DNA of 64,000 bases from Arcicella rigui (GCF_034929435.1 NZ_JAYFUM010000022.1:62001-126000); one strand, 5' to 3'. Positions 25,146-34,650 are shown, numbered from the stretch's first letter. Notes: generated from the letters alone by a model not told the origin. Made by a program: numbers and translations.

Positions 25146-26326
25146 TGATTGCGAGAAATAGCCAAGTTGAAATCATTGAATTGCTCGAAGAATTTCCAGC
25201 AGTAAGTATTTTAGGACCGAGACAGGTTGGGAAAACAACGCTTGCGGAAGAGATAGCTTTATCGCTAAGCCCTGAACCGATATATCTTGACTTGGAAAGC
25301 CCTATTGACCAAGCAAAGTTAAATGACCCAGAAGCCTATTTTGAATTACATAAGGGAAAACTTATTATTTTGGACGAAATCCAGCGTGTACCTGAATTAT
25401 TTGCAATATTAAGAGGAGTAATTGACCGCAGAAGAAGGCAAGGTTTCAGAACTGCTCAATTCCTGATTTTAGGTTCGGCATCACTTGACCTTTTGAAACA
25501 GTCTTCGGAATCTTTGGCTGGAAGGATTGCATACAAAGAATTGACAGGTTTGACAGCTTTAGAAGTCAACTCTCTAAGCCAAAACAGTATTGATATGCTT
25601 TGGCTGAAAGGGGGCTTTCCAGATAGTTTTCTTGCTAAAACAGAATCAGCAAGTTTTAGATGGCGACAAAATTTTATCAGTACTTATTTGGAAAGAGATA
25701 TTCCACAATTGGGAACAAGGATTCCTGCGGTAACATTACGCAGGTTATGGACAATGTTGGCACATCATCATGGAGGACAATTAAATACAGCACAATTAGG
25801 AGCAAGTTTGGGAATAACCATTCCAACCGTAAAACGATACATTGAATTATTAGAAGATTTATTCCTTGTTAGAACTATACTGCCGTGGTCTGGAAATGTT
25901 GGGAAAAGGTTAGTCAAAACGCCTAAAGTCTATATTCGTGATAGTGGACTGACTCATGCTTTGCTAAACCTTATTACGCAAGACGATTTGTTGGGGCATC
26001 CAATTGTTGGAGCAAGTTGGGAAGGTTTCGTTATTGAAAATATCATTTCTTGTTTACCTCAAGGGCTAACATTTTGGTTTTATAGAACTTCGGCAGGAGC
26101 AGAAATAGATTTAGTCATTGAGATTAACAATCAAGAAAGATATGCCATTGAAATAAAACGTTCTTTAGCACCGACGGTTTCCAAAGGTTTTTATTTGGGC
26201 TGTGAAGACATAAAAGCTACAAAACGCTACGTAGTTTATCCCGGAAAAGAAAGTTACCCTTCTACTGAAGGAGTAAAAACTATTTCTTTGGTTGATTTAA
26301 TGAAAGAATTACAAGGTGAAGTTTAA
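25145..26326 (+). CDS. AAA ATPase with DUF4143 domain
   Basis: 393 residues. N-terminal AAA_14-type P-loop: Walker A LGPRQVGKTT (about 23-32), Walker B KLIILDEIQ (about 77-85), sensor LILGSASLDLL. The C-terminal DUF4143 part has a winged-helix stretch (LNTAQLGASLGITIPTVKRYIELLEDLFLV) and a nuclease-like PD-(D/E)XK pattern (AEIDLVIEI...YAIEIKRS). These widespread standalone ATPases have no settled function; defence or addiction roles are proposed. A terminator follows and the gene is monocistronic. A second ATPase of related architecture is at 34745. Confidence 0.92.
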   Translation: MIARNSQVEIIELLEEFPAVSILGPRQVGKTTLAEEIALSLSPEPIYLDLESPIDQAKLNDPEAYFELHKGKLIILDEIQRVPELFAILRGVIDRRRRQGFRTAQFLILGSASLDLLKQSSESLAGRIAYKELTGLTALEVNSLSQNSIDMLWLKGGFPDSFLAKTESASFRWRQNFISTYLERDIPQLGTRIPAVTLRRLWTMLAHHHGGQLNTAQLGASLGITIPTVKRYIELLEDLFLVRTILPWSGNVGKRLVKTPKVYIRDSGLTHALLNLITQDDLLGHPIVGASWEGFVIENIISCLPQGLTFWFYRTSAGAEIDLVIEINNQERYAIEIKRSLAPTVSKGFYLGCEDIKATKRYVVYPGKESYPSTEGVKTISLVDLMKELQGEV

Positions 26327-26417
26327 ATGGTGAATATTAATTGATAAACGACTTTAAACTTCTAAAATAATTGTGTAGGAATATTTGAAGCATGAATCTT
26401 CTTAAACTTTTAAAATC

Positions 26418-26455
26418 AAAAAACGGTCAGAAAAATGAATTTCCGACCGTTTTTT
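26418..26455. terminator. Bidirectional terminator
   Basis: AAAAAACGGTC pairs with GACCGTTTTTT, extended inward by GAAA/TTTC. It separates the converging ATPase and ygiQ genes. Confidence 0.9.
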
Positions 26456-26525
26456 AATGATACAAAATAGATTTCAAATAATGAAATTTCATTATTCAAA
26501 ACTCAAAATTCATATCTATCAATGT

Positions 26526-28442
26526 CTATCGTTTAAAATTATTTCTCTTTTTTTGTTTTGCTTTTGATGATTCACTTTCTCCGATGATTTTATCAATGGC
26601 TGCTTGTTTTTGGCTTTTTAACAGTCTGTCGGCTAAATCTGGACGATTGAGTTTGTGCAAACGCTTGCGAATCCAGTCTTTAAATTCAGGCTTGTACCAG
26701 AAAAAGTAATTATTCTGACTTTGTTTTTCTTCCTTCGTTTTTGCCGTTTTGATGGGCTGTAAAGTATAAGGATGCACGCCAGAATAGTAAATCACTTCGG
26801 CAACCGTCATCGGCGTAGGAGTGAAGTCTTGTACTTGTTCTAATTGGAAACCTAAATCTTTTGTTTCAGCAGCAAGATTTGCCATATCTACTTCTTCACA
26901 TCCAGGGTGCGAGGAAATAAAGTAAGGAATCAAAGGTTGTTTCAAATTATGTTTCGCCTGAATGTTGTCGTATTTTTCCTTGAACTTTCTGAAATACTTA
27001 AACGAAGGCTTACGCATTACTTTCAAAGTATCGTCGGAAGTATGCTCTGGAGCAACTTTCAAACGACCCGAAACGTGACGAGTAACCAATTGTTCTAAGT
27101 AAATATCGTGGTTATGGTCTTGGTTATTTTTGTTGAAATCGTCCACCAATAAATCATAACGTACTCCCGAACCCACAAAAGCTTTCTTTACGCCGGGATG
27201 GGCATCTACTTTCTTGTAAATTTCCGTTAAAGGCGTATGCGAAGTATCTAAATTTGAACAAATAACAGGGTGAATACAACTCGGACTTTGGCAACGGTTA
27301 CAAATCGACTCGTCTTTTCCTTTCATTTTGTACATATTCGCCGATGGCCCGCCCAAATCTGAAATATAACCTTTGAATTCTGGATGATTTACTATTTGGT
27401 CAACCTCTTTCATAATCGACTTTTCACTTCGTGAAGCAATAAATTTGCCCTGATGTGCCGAAATCGTACAGAAACTACATCCACCAAAACAACCACGGTG
27501 CATATTAATCGAGAACTTAATCATCTCATAAGATGGAATTGGTCCTCTTTTTTTATACTTCGGATGTGGCAAACGAGTGTAAGGCAAATCGAAAGAAATA
27601 TCCATTTCTTTTTCCTCCATTGTTTTGAACGGAGGGTTAATCACCAATGTTTTATCGCCAACTTTCTGAATAATTCGGTTGGCTTGCCATTTGTTCGACT
27701 CTACTTCAACTACTTTGAAATTGGCAGCGTATTTAATTTTGTCTTGCAAACAAATTTCATGGCTTGAAATTTCTACCGTATCCCAATTATTAAATTGTCC
27801 GAGTGGCTCGGCGGTTGGTTGCAAGTAGGCAATTTGGTTTACATTACGAATGGTATTTAAAGGTACTCCTTGTTTTACCAAACGTAACAATTCACGAAGA
27901 GGCTGTTCGCCCATGCCGTACACCAACATATCAGCACCCGAATCATAAAGAATCGTTGGCAACAATTTATCTTGCCAGTAGTCGTAATGAGTAACACGGC
28001 GAAGGGATGCTTCAATACCGCCAATCAGTACGGGAACATCTGGATAGAGTTCTTTTAAGATTTTGGTATAAACCGTAGTAGCGTAGTCGGGACGATAGCC
28101 TGCTTCGCCACCGGGCGTGTATGAATCGTTTGAACGCAAACGTTTGTTGGCAGTATAATGATTCACCATCGAATCCATACAGCCAGCCGTTACGCCAAAA
28201 AAGTATTTTGGTTTTCCTAATTTTTTAAAGTCACGTAAATCATCTTTCCAGTTGGGCTGTGCCACAATGGCAATTTTGAAACCCTCACTTTCGATGATAC
28301 GCCCAATCACAGCCGTTCCGAAGGCTGGATGATCCACGTAGGCATCTCCTGAAATTAGAATTACATCTAATTCATCCCATCCACGTTTTTCTACCTCTTT
28401 TTTGGTCAGAGGCAACCAGTCAGTTATTGGTCTTTCAATCAT
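26526..28442 (-). CDS. ygiQ: YgiQ-family radical SAM protein
   Basis: 638 residues, the normal length for UPF0313/YgiQ. The N-terminal domain begins ITDWLPLTKKEVEKRGWDELDVILISGDAYVDHP, diagnostic for the family. The radical SAM cluster motif is RGCFGGCSFC (Cys-x3-Cys-x2-Cys) near residue 320. Further landmarks are GVRYDLL, VAPEHTSD and DFTPTPMTVAEVIYYSG. The C-terminal tail is lysine-rich. The reaction is unknown. Single gene on this strand. Confidence 0.96.
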   Translation of the reverse strand: MIERPITDWLPLTKKEVEKRGWDELDVILISGDAYVDHPAFGTAVIGRIIESEGFKIAIVAQPNWKDDLRDFKKLGKPKYFFGVTAGCMDSMVNHYTANKRLRSNDSYTPGGEAGYRPDYATTVYTKILKELYPDVPVLIGGIEASLRRVTHYDYWQDKLLPTILYDSGADMLVYGMGEQPLRELLRLVKQGVPLNTIRNVNQIAYLQPTAEPLGQFNNWDTVEISSHEICLQDKIKYAANFKVVEVESNKWQANRIIQKVGDKTLVINPPFKTMEEKEMDISFDLPYTRLPHPKYKKRGPIPSYEMIKFSINMHRGCFGGCSFCTISAHQGKFIASRSEKSIMKEVDQIVNHPEFKGYISDLGGPSANMYKMKGKDESICNRCQSPSCIHPVICSNLDTSHTPLTEIYKKVDAHPGVKKAFVGSGVRYDLLVDDFNKNNQDHNHDIYLEQLVTRHVSGRLKVAPEHTSDDTLKVMRKPSFKYFRKFKEKYDNIQAKHNLKQPLIPYFISSHPGCEEVDMANLAAETKDLGFQLEQVQDFTPTPMTVAEVIYYSGVHPYTLQPIKTAKTKEEKQSQNNYFFWYKPEFKDWIRKRLHKLNRPDLADRLLKSQKQAAIDKIIGESESSKAKQKKRNNFKR

Positions 28443-28814
28443 GTTGCAAAATTACGCAAGAAAGCAATGATAAAAGTCATATTTGCCAAAATATTAAGCC
28501 TTTAGCTAAATTACTTTATGAATAATCGGTTTATTATCAGTTAGTAGGTACGAAAATTTTAAAGCTGTTTCAGATTTGGATTTTCTGATTTCAAAAATTT
28601 TATAAAAACGATTTCCGACACCCGAAATCCGAACCCAATAATTTCACAGTCCTTCGTACAGTGCTAATTATCAAGAGATTTTGCTACAAAAGGCTTTTGC
28701 TCTGAAATTACTTCTTGGCAGTTGATTATTTGCCTAACGTTAGGATGAAGTATTTTGTTTAGAAGGTTTTGGAAGTATTATTTTAATTGAAGAGGAGGGA
28801 AGGGTATTTTTCAA
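28443..28814. other. Intergenic region between ygiQ and the IS-split terminator
   Basis: About 370 bases with no plausible gene. It contains one short GAAATCCGAACCC repeat of the type dispersed around the sugar locus. Confidence 0.45.
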
Positions 28815-28873
28815 AAAAGCTTGTCACTTTGCATTTGAACACAAAATGACGGGAGTGTTCACTCAACTGTGTC

Positions 28874-28923
28874 AGTTGATTTATTGAGTTAGGGGGCTAG
28901 CCCCCTAACTCAATAAATCAACT
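28874..28923. repeat. Perfect 50-bp palindrome at the 3' end of the transposase gene
   Basis: The sequence is self-complementary throughout, centred between 28898 and 28899, with core GGGGGCTAGCCCCC. It begins inside the left terminal repeat and includes the transposase stop codon at 28905-28907. It could terminate transcription in either direction or block read-through into the IS. Confidence 0.9.
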
Positions 28924-30151
28924 TGCGAAATTCTATCATCAAATGTAATCATTAATTCTGCAAGGATGTCCCTCCAATTTTTAGTTGTAGTATTCCAAAC
29001 CTTATTCATATTTTGAATTGCCAGATAGGCTAATTTCAAAAGAGCATTATCAGAGGTGAAAGCTCCCTTGGTTTTAGTGATTTTTCTAATCTGTCTATGA
29101 TAGCCTTCTATCGTATTTGTAGTATAGACTATCCTTCTTATTTCCGAAGAATATTGAAAATAAGTCGAAATGTTAGACCAATTATTCGTCCATGTGTCAA
29201 CGGCTTTTGGGTAAGTTTTCCTCCATTTTTCTGATAGCATCGCCAAGGATTCTTCGGCAATATCAAGAGTACTAGCCTTATAAATAAGCTTTAAATCATT
29301 AATGAACTCTTTTAAATGTTTGTCTGCTACTAAGCGTGATGAATAACGAATCTGATGAACCACACAGAGCTGTATTTGGGTTTTAGGGAATACCGCTTCA
29401 ATGGCTTGTGGGAAACCTTTAAGACCATCTACACAACTGATTAATATATCCTCAACTCCTCTTAGTTTAAAGTCTGTAAGTACTGAAAGCCAGAACTTAG
29501 CTCGGGGACGCCCAGTCCTTCTGTTTCTGCAAGATATATTCCCAATACTTCTTTCTTACCATCTAAGCCTAAGCCGATTACACTGTACATGGCTCTGGAA
29601 CAGACTTTCCCATCAACACGAACTTTATAGAACATTGCATCCATCCAAACTACCGCATAAACTCTAGCAAGAGGTCTGGATTGCCATTCCTTCATCAAAG
29701 GAATAATTCTATCAGTAATGTTTGATAGTTCGCCTACAGAGAGATGATAACCGTAAAGCTCTTCCAACTGTTCATTGATAGAGGAATAGCTCATCCCATG
29801 CCCAAATAACGAAATAATTTGACGTTCTAAAGTATCAGTTAAAACTAATTGACGTTTAGCAACTACTTGAGGCGTGAAACTACAATCTCTATCACGAGGT
29901 GTATCCAGTTCAAAACTACCACCACTACTTTTGATAATTTTGCTTGACAAACCATTTTTCCTATTGTTAATACCTTCAGATTTATTGGCAACTAAATGGT
30001 TGTCTAATTCTCCCTGTAAAGCCGTCTCTAAAAAATGTTTGAGCATCGGTGCAAAAATACCATTCTCTCCAGTTAGAGGTTTGCCAGAATAAAGACCTTT
30101 TATCGCTTCTTGCTTAAAAGTCTCAAAATCAAATGTGTCTGTTGTGTCCAT
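28905..30151 (-). pseudogene. IS256-family (mutator) transposase, frameshifted
   Basis: Two frames together give one full transposase. The N-terminal frame (30151-29462) has the DNA-binding region and the first catalytic Asp in AVVWMDAMFYKVRVDG. The rest has the second Asp in ISCVDGLKGFPQAI and the catalytic Glu in TTNTIEGYHRQIRK. The frame changes after ETEG: family members continue ETEGAxFWLSVL, and here the extra 14 bases tcggggacgcccag (29502-29515, plus strand) intervene. Removing them restores ETEGAKFWLSVLTDFK. The element is therefore probably inactive unless supplied in trans. Confidence 0.9.
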
Positions 30152-30320
30152 AAAATTGTGTCTAAGTAAAAGTAAACCTTTTTAAGTTCTAAATTAGATT
30201 GACACAGTTTAATGAACAGTCCCAAAATGACAAGCTTTTGAAAACGATTTTTTTAGAAGTATTATTCAATTTCTGAAATCTAAAACTTTCGTAGAGTACT
30301 GAAAATGATTTACAAAACAA

Positions 30321-31250
30321 TTACATCAATTTAGTAAGTCTGTACTCGCTGGGCGTCATACCTGTTTGGGCTTTAAAAAAACGCCCAAAGTCGCTAATTT
30401 CATTTCTTCCTATTTTGTAGGCAATTTCAGAAATATTCAAATCTGACTGTTTTAATAAAAATTTTGCTTCCAGTAAAAGCATTTCTTTGAGTAAATCATG
30501 GGCTGATTTTCCTAAAGTCATTTTTACACATTTATTTAAATGATTGGGCGAAATCGCCATCATTTCAGCGTAGTCGGTAGTTTTTTGCTTTTCATAAATG
30601 TACTGCGATAAGTACTTTTTATACTGTTCGGTAATCAGAAAAGCAGAATTAGAAATGTTTGGTTTAGAAGAACCAACAAATATTTTTAATTCGGTAAAGA
30701 CCGTTATCAAGTACATTCTTAAAATATCAAACCTACAATTTTCGCCAGCTTTGTACTCTTGAATGAGCCTTTCAAGTAAAGGAATAATTCGTATTTTGGC
30801 TTCTTCGTCAATCATAACAATTGGATTGGCGTTGAATTCCAAAAAAGTAAATTCATTGATTAGGTCTTTGGTCTTATAGTCAACATTCAACAATTCCATA
30901 TCAAAATGGCAGTAATATCCTTCGCTACCAAAGCATATTTCTTGGTGCGTTGTAATCTGATATGCAGGGAGAAAAAAGAAAGTATTTTCTCCGAAATCAT
31001 AGCTATCTAAGCCTTTACTTCTGATACTTCGCCCTTTGGTCAGAAAGAAGAAGCTATAAACCGAGATTCGTCGAGGTACAATGTCGGATTGAGTCGGGAA
31101 GTCCACAATTTTCATATAATCTTCGATACGATTGATATGAAAATTGGAGTGAACTTTGGTGGTGAAAGCAATAAAACTCTTCGATTCTTTATGCAAGTTG
31201 GTAATTAACTGATTGGCATCTATGATCGGAATATGACTGCTCTCTTTCAT
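30321..31250 (-). CDS. AraC-family transcriptional regulator of the adjacent sugar locus
   Basis: 309 residues. An N-terminal cupin-like sensor (about 40-150: SVYSFFFLTKGRS, NTFFFLPAYQITTHQE) precedes a C-terminal double helix-turn-helix (about 205-305: DYAEMMAISPNHLNKCVKMTLGKSA; SEIAYKIGRNEISDFGRFF, KAQTGMTPSEYR). It starts 4 bases after the GMC oxidase stop codon, so it is the last gene of the minus-strand cluster and probably its activator. Its terminator is interrupted by an IS256 element. A decayed paralogue lies at the other end of the cluster (48260-48470). Confidence 0.93.
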   Translation of the reverse strand: MKESSHIPIIDANQLITNLHKESKSFIAFTTKVHSNFHINRIEDYMKIVDFPTQSDIVPRRISVYSFFFLTKGRSIRSKGLDSYDFGENTFFFLPAYQITTHQEICFGSEGYYCHFDMELLNVDYKTKDLINEFTFLEFNANPIVMIDEEAKIRIIPLLERLIQEYKAGENCRFDILRMYLITVFTELKIFVGSSKPNISNSAFLITEQYKKYLSQYIYEKQKTTDYAEMMAISPNHLNKCVKMTLGKSAHDLLKEMLLLEAKFLLKQSDLNISEIAYKIGRNEISDFGRFFKAQTGMTPSEYRLTKLM

Positions 31251-31254
31251 GGTT

Positions 31255-32814
31255 TTACTGATTAATTTGTTTAATAACTTGCTCGCTCGAACGCACCGCC
31301 AAAGCTACACTTGTCAGCGTAGGGTTTGATGCCGTAGCGATTGGAATAACTCCGTTGCCGCCTACAAATAAATTATTAAATCCCCATACTTTAGCATAAG
31401 TATCACAAACGGATTCTCCATCGTTTTCTATGCCCATTCTGGTTGAACCTTCGTAATGCAAGGAAGTACCCGGAGGCATCAAAGTTTGTCCACCGTCTTT
31501 GATTTCTTTTCCGAATGAATTCACCACTTTTTGCTGAAATGCTTTTGCGGCATTGATGGCTTCTAAGTCTTTTTCGGTGTACTTGAATTTGAAATTCATT
31601 TTTGGCATGCCAAAATAATCATTTTCTACTTCAGAAAATACAATTTTATCTTCAAAATTTGCTTCTTTTAGGCATCCCCAGCCTAAACCGACGATATGTT
31701 TTGAGTCGTCGGTGACGGTTGTTTTCATAGGCGATAAATCCATGTGCATAATTTGCCCGTGAAAAGGATGGTTAGGAGCGTCAAAAGGAACCCAGAATAC
31801 GCCTACGGTTGGGTCGTTTGATTTCGGATTTCGGATTTGGCTGGGGTCGCACTCGACTTTCGGATTTTGTGAGTGATTCTTCACCAAATCTTTGTCTAAT
31901 TCAACAAAAGTAAAGACAAATGGGTGTTCGTTGAGGTAATGCCCCAAGGCTTTGGGTCTGATACCCGATGCCCACAACAATTGTGGCGTGCGTAGTGCAT
32001 CGGCTGCTACAATGACGATGTTGGCTTCTACGATAGTTTTTTCTTGTGTAGGTAGGTACACAATTTCAGCTCCAGTGATTCGTCCGTCTTGATGATATAA
32101 TTTTTTACACAAGGTTTCTGAGCGAAGTTCAAAATTAGGATGATTGAGGGTATCTCCTAAAATCAAATCTGTGGCTGTCCAATATCTGTTATGCTCGCTG
32201 TCGGTTTTGCAAGCCAGTGGCATAGGTTGAGCCTGACGCTTGGGTGAATGTTTATCGCCAAGGGTTTGATTGAGAATAGCCAGAATCGTTTCTCCTTCTT
32301 CCGAAATCGGGAAGGCTTTTTGAGTGACGTGTAGAATTTTTTCTGCTTCGGTGAAAGCCTTTTCCATTTCATCTTCGGGAATGAAAGTAATTTGTTCGCC
32401 TTTTCCCGGTCTTGGACAAGCACACGTCCAGTGAATTCCCATACCTCCAACATTGGTTGACATAGAAATTGAAGGCATTTCGTTTGTCTTGATTTCTTCT
32501 GGTTGGTCTAAAACCAAATGCGTTCCTGCACGAGCCAAAACATCGGGCGTTAATTCGCCACGTTGAACAGCCAATGCTCGTTCGGCTACTGAAATCATGG
32601 GGTATGGCGTTTTTTTAGGTCCTTGTGAAAGGATTTGAGCCATTTCCATTTTTTTAGGGTCGCTGATATTTTTTACATGTTGCCCAATGGCGTCAGAAAC
32701 TTTTGGTCCTACATCAACCATCAAGATTTTGGCTTGCGGTTTTTGTTCTGCAATAATTCGTGCATAAGTAGCCCCAACTGGGCCAGAACCTATTATTAGA
32801 ATGTCGGTTTTCAT
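31255..32814 (-). CDS. GMC/pyranose-oxidase-type FAD oxidoreductase, C-glycoside 3-oxidase-like (CarA-like)
   Basis: 519 residues. N-terminal FAD motif DILIIGSGPVGATYAR. The pyranose-oxidase-type flavin loop reads STNVGGMGIHWTCACPRP, the active-site His region SLHYEGSTRMG, and the C-terminal FAD/Asn segment GGNGVIPIATASNPTLTSVALA. This combination is typical of the FAD-dependent oxidases acting on C3 of C-glycosides (CarA group) rather than of the cytochrome-linked GMC at 9698. A low-complexity in-frame insertion (PSQIRNPKSND) sits near residue 325. It ends 4 bases before the araC gene and follows two TIM barrels, consistent with the first catabolic step. Confidence 0.82.
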   Translation of the reverse strand: MKTDILIIGSGPVGATYARIIAEQKPQAKILMVDVGPKVSDAIGQHVKNISDPKKMEMAQILSQGPKKTPYPMISVAERALAVQRGELTPDVLARAGTHLVLDQPEEIKTNEMPSISMSTNVGGMGIHWTCACPRPGKGEQITFIPEDEMEKAFTEAEKILHVTQKAFPISEEGETILAILNQTLGDKHSPKRQAQPMPLACKTDSEHNRYWTATDLILGDTLNHPNFELRSETLCKKLYHQDGRITGAEIVYLPTQEKTIVEANIVIVAADALRTPQLLWASGIRPKALGHYLNEHPFVFTFVELDKDLVKNHSQNPKVECDPSQIRNPKSNDPTVGVFWVPFDAPNHPFHGQIMHMDLSPMKTTVTDDSKHIVGLGWGCLKEANFEDKIVFSEVENDYFGMPKMNFKFKYTEKDLEAINAAKAFQQKVVNSFGKEIKDGGQTLMPPGTSLHYEGSTRMGIENDGESVCDTYAKVWGFNNLFVGGNGVIPIATASNPTLTSVALAVRSSEQVIKQINQ

Positions 32815-32850
32815 AATTGAATTATATTTGTGAATGAAAAACTCATAGCA

Positions 32851-33720
32851 TCAGTTTAAAGTATTATCTAATTTTTGATATGCTTCCAACATGGCTTGTT
32901 CACCTGCTATTCCTGCCACCGAATTGTAATGTTCCATGCCAAAAATGAAGTTTTTGCCTGTTGCCAATGATTTTTGATAAATGTGCTTGAATACTATCTC
33001 GTGGTTAATTTCGCCTGTACCGGGTTCAAAACGTTGGGGTACATCGCCAATCTGGAAATAGCCGATTTCGTCCCAAACCAAATCTATGTTGCGTTGCAAA
33101 TGCCCTTCGTTTTGTTGTAAATGAAACAAATCGAACAGGATTTTGCAGGCAGGGCTATTCACGGCTTTTGCCAATAAATAGCATTGTGCCGAAGTTTTCA
33201 GATAGACTTGTGGCGGAAAACTGAGCGGTTCGAGTAGCATTACCATGCCATGAGGCTCGAAAATTTCGGCGGCTCTTTTGAGGCTTTCCAGTACATTCGC
33301 CGTTTGGATTTCATACGGCAACGTAGGGTCTGCGGCATCTGGCACAACGGTGACGTATTTGCCGTTGAGGCGTTTGCCTACTTCTACGGCTTGACGACAT
33401 TTGTCTAAAAAGATATTTCTAAATTCCTCTTTACCCGACGTAAACGCTGCATTGGGTGGCCAATTGACAGGCCCCATCACAAACGTTCCCATTTCCATAT
33501 TTAAGTCGGAAAGCGTTTTGCCAATTTTATCTAAGTACTCAGGCGTTTGTCCGAGCATCCCTATGCCCATCAAATTGGGCATGGGTACGCCCGAAAAGGC
33601 GTTGTCTTCAAAAGCGGTAAAGCCTAAGTCGGCCGAGTATTTAATTTGGTCGATAAGGTCGCTTCCTGCCGAAGCGAATGTCCCAAAATGGGGGGCGTAT
33701 TTGAGTTTGAAAGTATTCAT
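32851..33720 (-). CDS. Xylose-isomerase-like TIM barrel (hydroxypyruvate isomerase-like), copy 1
   Basis: 289 residues of the AP-endonuclease-2/xylose isomerase-like barrel. Metal-site candidates: Glu in MLLEPLSFP, Asp/His in LFDLFHLQQNEG, the loop QIGDVPQRFEPGTGEIN, and Glu in FGMEHYNS. The EPGTGEIN loop is typical of the hydroxypyruvate isomerase/OtnI group, enzymes that isomerise or epimerise small keto sugars. The protein has a close paralogue directly upstream (33723-34619) with the same motifs. Family and operon position suggest a role in keto-sugar processing after the oxidase step. Confidence 0.85.
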   Translation of the reverse strand: MNTFKLKYAPHFGTFASAGSDLIDQIKYSADLGFTAFEDNAFSGVPMPNLMGIGMLGQTPEYLDKIGKTLSDLNMEMGTFVMGPVNWPPNAAFTSGKEEFRNIFLDKCRQAVEVGKRLNGKYVTVVPDAADPTLPYEIQTANVLESLKRAAEIFEPHGMVMLLEPLSFPPQVYLKTSAQCYLLAKAVNSPACKILFDLFHLQQNEGHLQRNIDLVWDEIGYFQIGDVPQRFEPGTGEINHEIVFKHIYQKSLATGKNFIFGMEHYNSVAGIAGEQAMLEAYQKLDNTLN

Positions 33721-33722
33721 TT

Positions 33723-34619
33723 TTAAAAATTATCAGCTTGTTTATAGGCTTCTAATAAAGCTTGTTCGCCTTCAATGCTATCAATTGAGTTGAAATGTTC
33801 CATGCCCAAAATGAAATCTTTCTGACTGGCTTTCGACTTTTGGTAAATGTGTTTGAAGATATTTTTGTAATTGATTTCACCCGTTCCTGGCTCGCATCGC
33901 CCTGGTTCATCGCCAACTTGGAAATAGCCGATTTCATCCCAAACCATGTCGATGTGGTATATCAATCTGCCTTCATTTTTTTGCAAATGATACATATCGA
34001 ACAAAATTTTACAGGCATCTCTGTTCACGGCTTTGCACAACATATACGCCTGTGCCGAGGTTCTGAGGAAAAGCTCGTGGTGGTCGGCAAGGGTTTCTAT
34101 CGCCATTGTCACGCCGATAGGCTCAAAAATATCACTGGCTTTTCTGAGGGCATCAATGGCATGAGCCGTTTGCATTTCGATAGGCAAAGAGCGGTCGAAG
34201 CAATCGAGCGTAATGGTTACAAATTTGGCATTGATACGCTTGGCAACTTCTACACCGCTTTTGCATTTAGTAAGAAATTCCTCTAAATATTCAGGTTTGC
34301 CCGAAGTGACCAATTCGATGGGCGGCCATTTGGTAGGGGTCAATACAAACGTGCCCATTTCCATGCCTCTTTTTGCCAAGGTTTCGCCAATTTTATTGAG
34401 CATCTCAGGCGTTTGGCTGCACATCCCAATGCCCATGCGAGTAGAATTAAACTGCACCAAGGGCGACACGAAGCCGCTATCTTCGAGGGCTTTGAAACCC
34501 AAATCGGCCATATAATTGATTTGGTCGATAGGGTCTTTTCCTGCCGAATGCGTAAACGAACCAATATGCGGAGCGTATTTTAGTTTAAACATCGCAGCAT
34601 TTTCATGAGGATTGTTCAT
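33723..34619 (-). CDS. Xylose-isomerase-like TIM barrel (hydroxypyruvate isomerase-like), copy 2
   Basis: 298 residues, a tandem paralogue of 32851-33720, separated by 2 bases. The core FKLKYAPHIGSF aligns with FKLKYAPHFGTF of copy 1, so the internal ATG at 34592 is an alternative start. Shared metal-site motifs: AIETLADHHE (Glu), LFDMYHLQKNEG, QVGDEPGRCEPGTGEIN, LGMEHFNS. Differences near the active site (EPLSFP against ETLADH) suggest that the two barrels act on different substrates or successive steps. First gene of the 3' sub-operon after the inserted ATPase gene. Confidence 0.85.
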   Translation of the reverse strand: MNNPHENAAMFKLKYAPHIGSFTHSAGKDPIDQINYMADLGFKALEDSGFVSPLVQFNSTRMGIGMCSQTPEMLNKIGETLAKRGMEMGTFVLTPTKWPPIELVTSGKPEYLEEFLTKCKSGVEVAKRINAKFVTITLDCFDRSLPIEMQTAHAIDALRKASDIFEPIGVTMAIETLADHHELFLRTSAQAYMLCKAVNRDACKILFDMYHLQKNEGRLIYHIDMVWDEIGYFQVGDEPGRCEPGTGEINYKNIFKHIYQKSKASQKDFILGMEHFNSIDSIEGEQALLEAYKQADNF

Positions 34620-34650
34620 TTTATTATAAAATTGGGTTTAAACACTTTAG

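Larger units (their letters stand above)
28851..30223 (-). mobile_element. IS256-family insertion sequence (1373 bp)
   Basis: The terminal inverted repeats match at 22 of 26 positions (28851-28876 and 30198-30223; both begin GGGA.TGTTCA and contain AACTGTGTCA). An 8-bp target duplication AAAATGAC flanks the element (28843-28850 and 30224-30231). It carries a single transposase gene in two frames and a perfect 50-bp palindrome near the left end. Confidence 0.95.
28815..30239 (-). terminator. AraC-gene terminator split by the IS element
   Basis: AAAAGCTTGTCA (28815-28826) and TGACAAGCTTTT (30228-30239) are perfect inverted arms. On the minus strand the outer arm runs into TTTTTTG. Without the IS and one target copy they would form a 12-bp stem with a 20-base loop, a Rho-independent terminator for the araC-like gene at 30321-31250. 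Confidence 0.7.
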
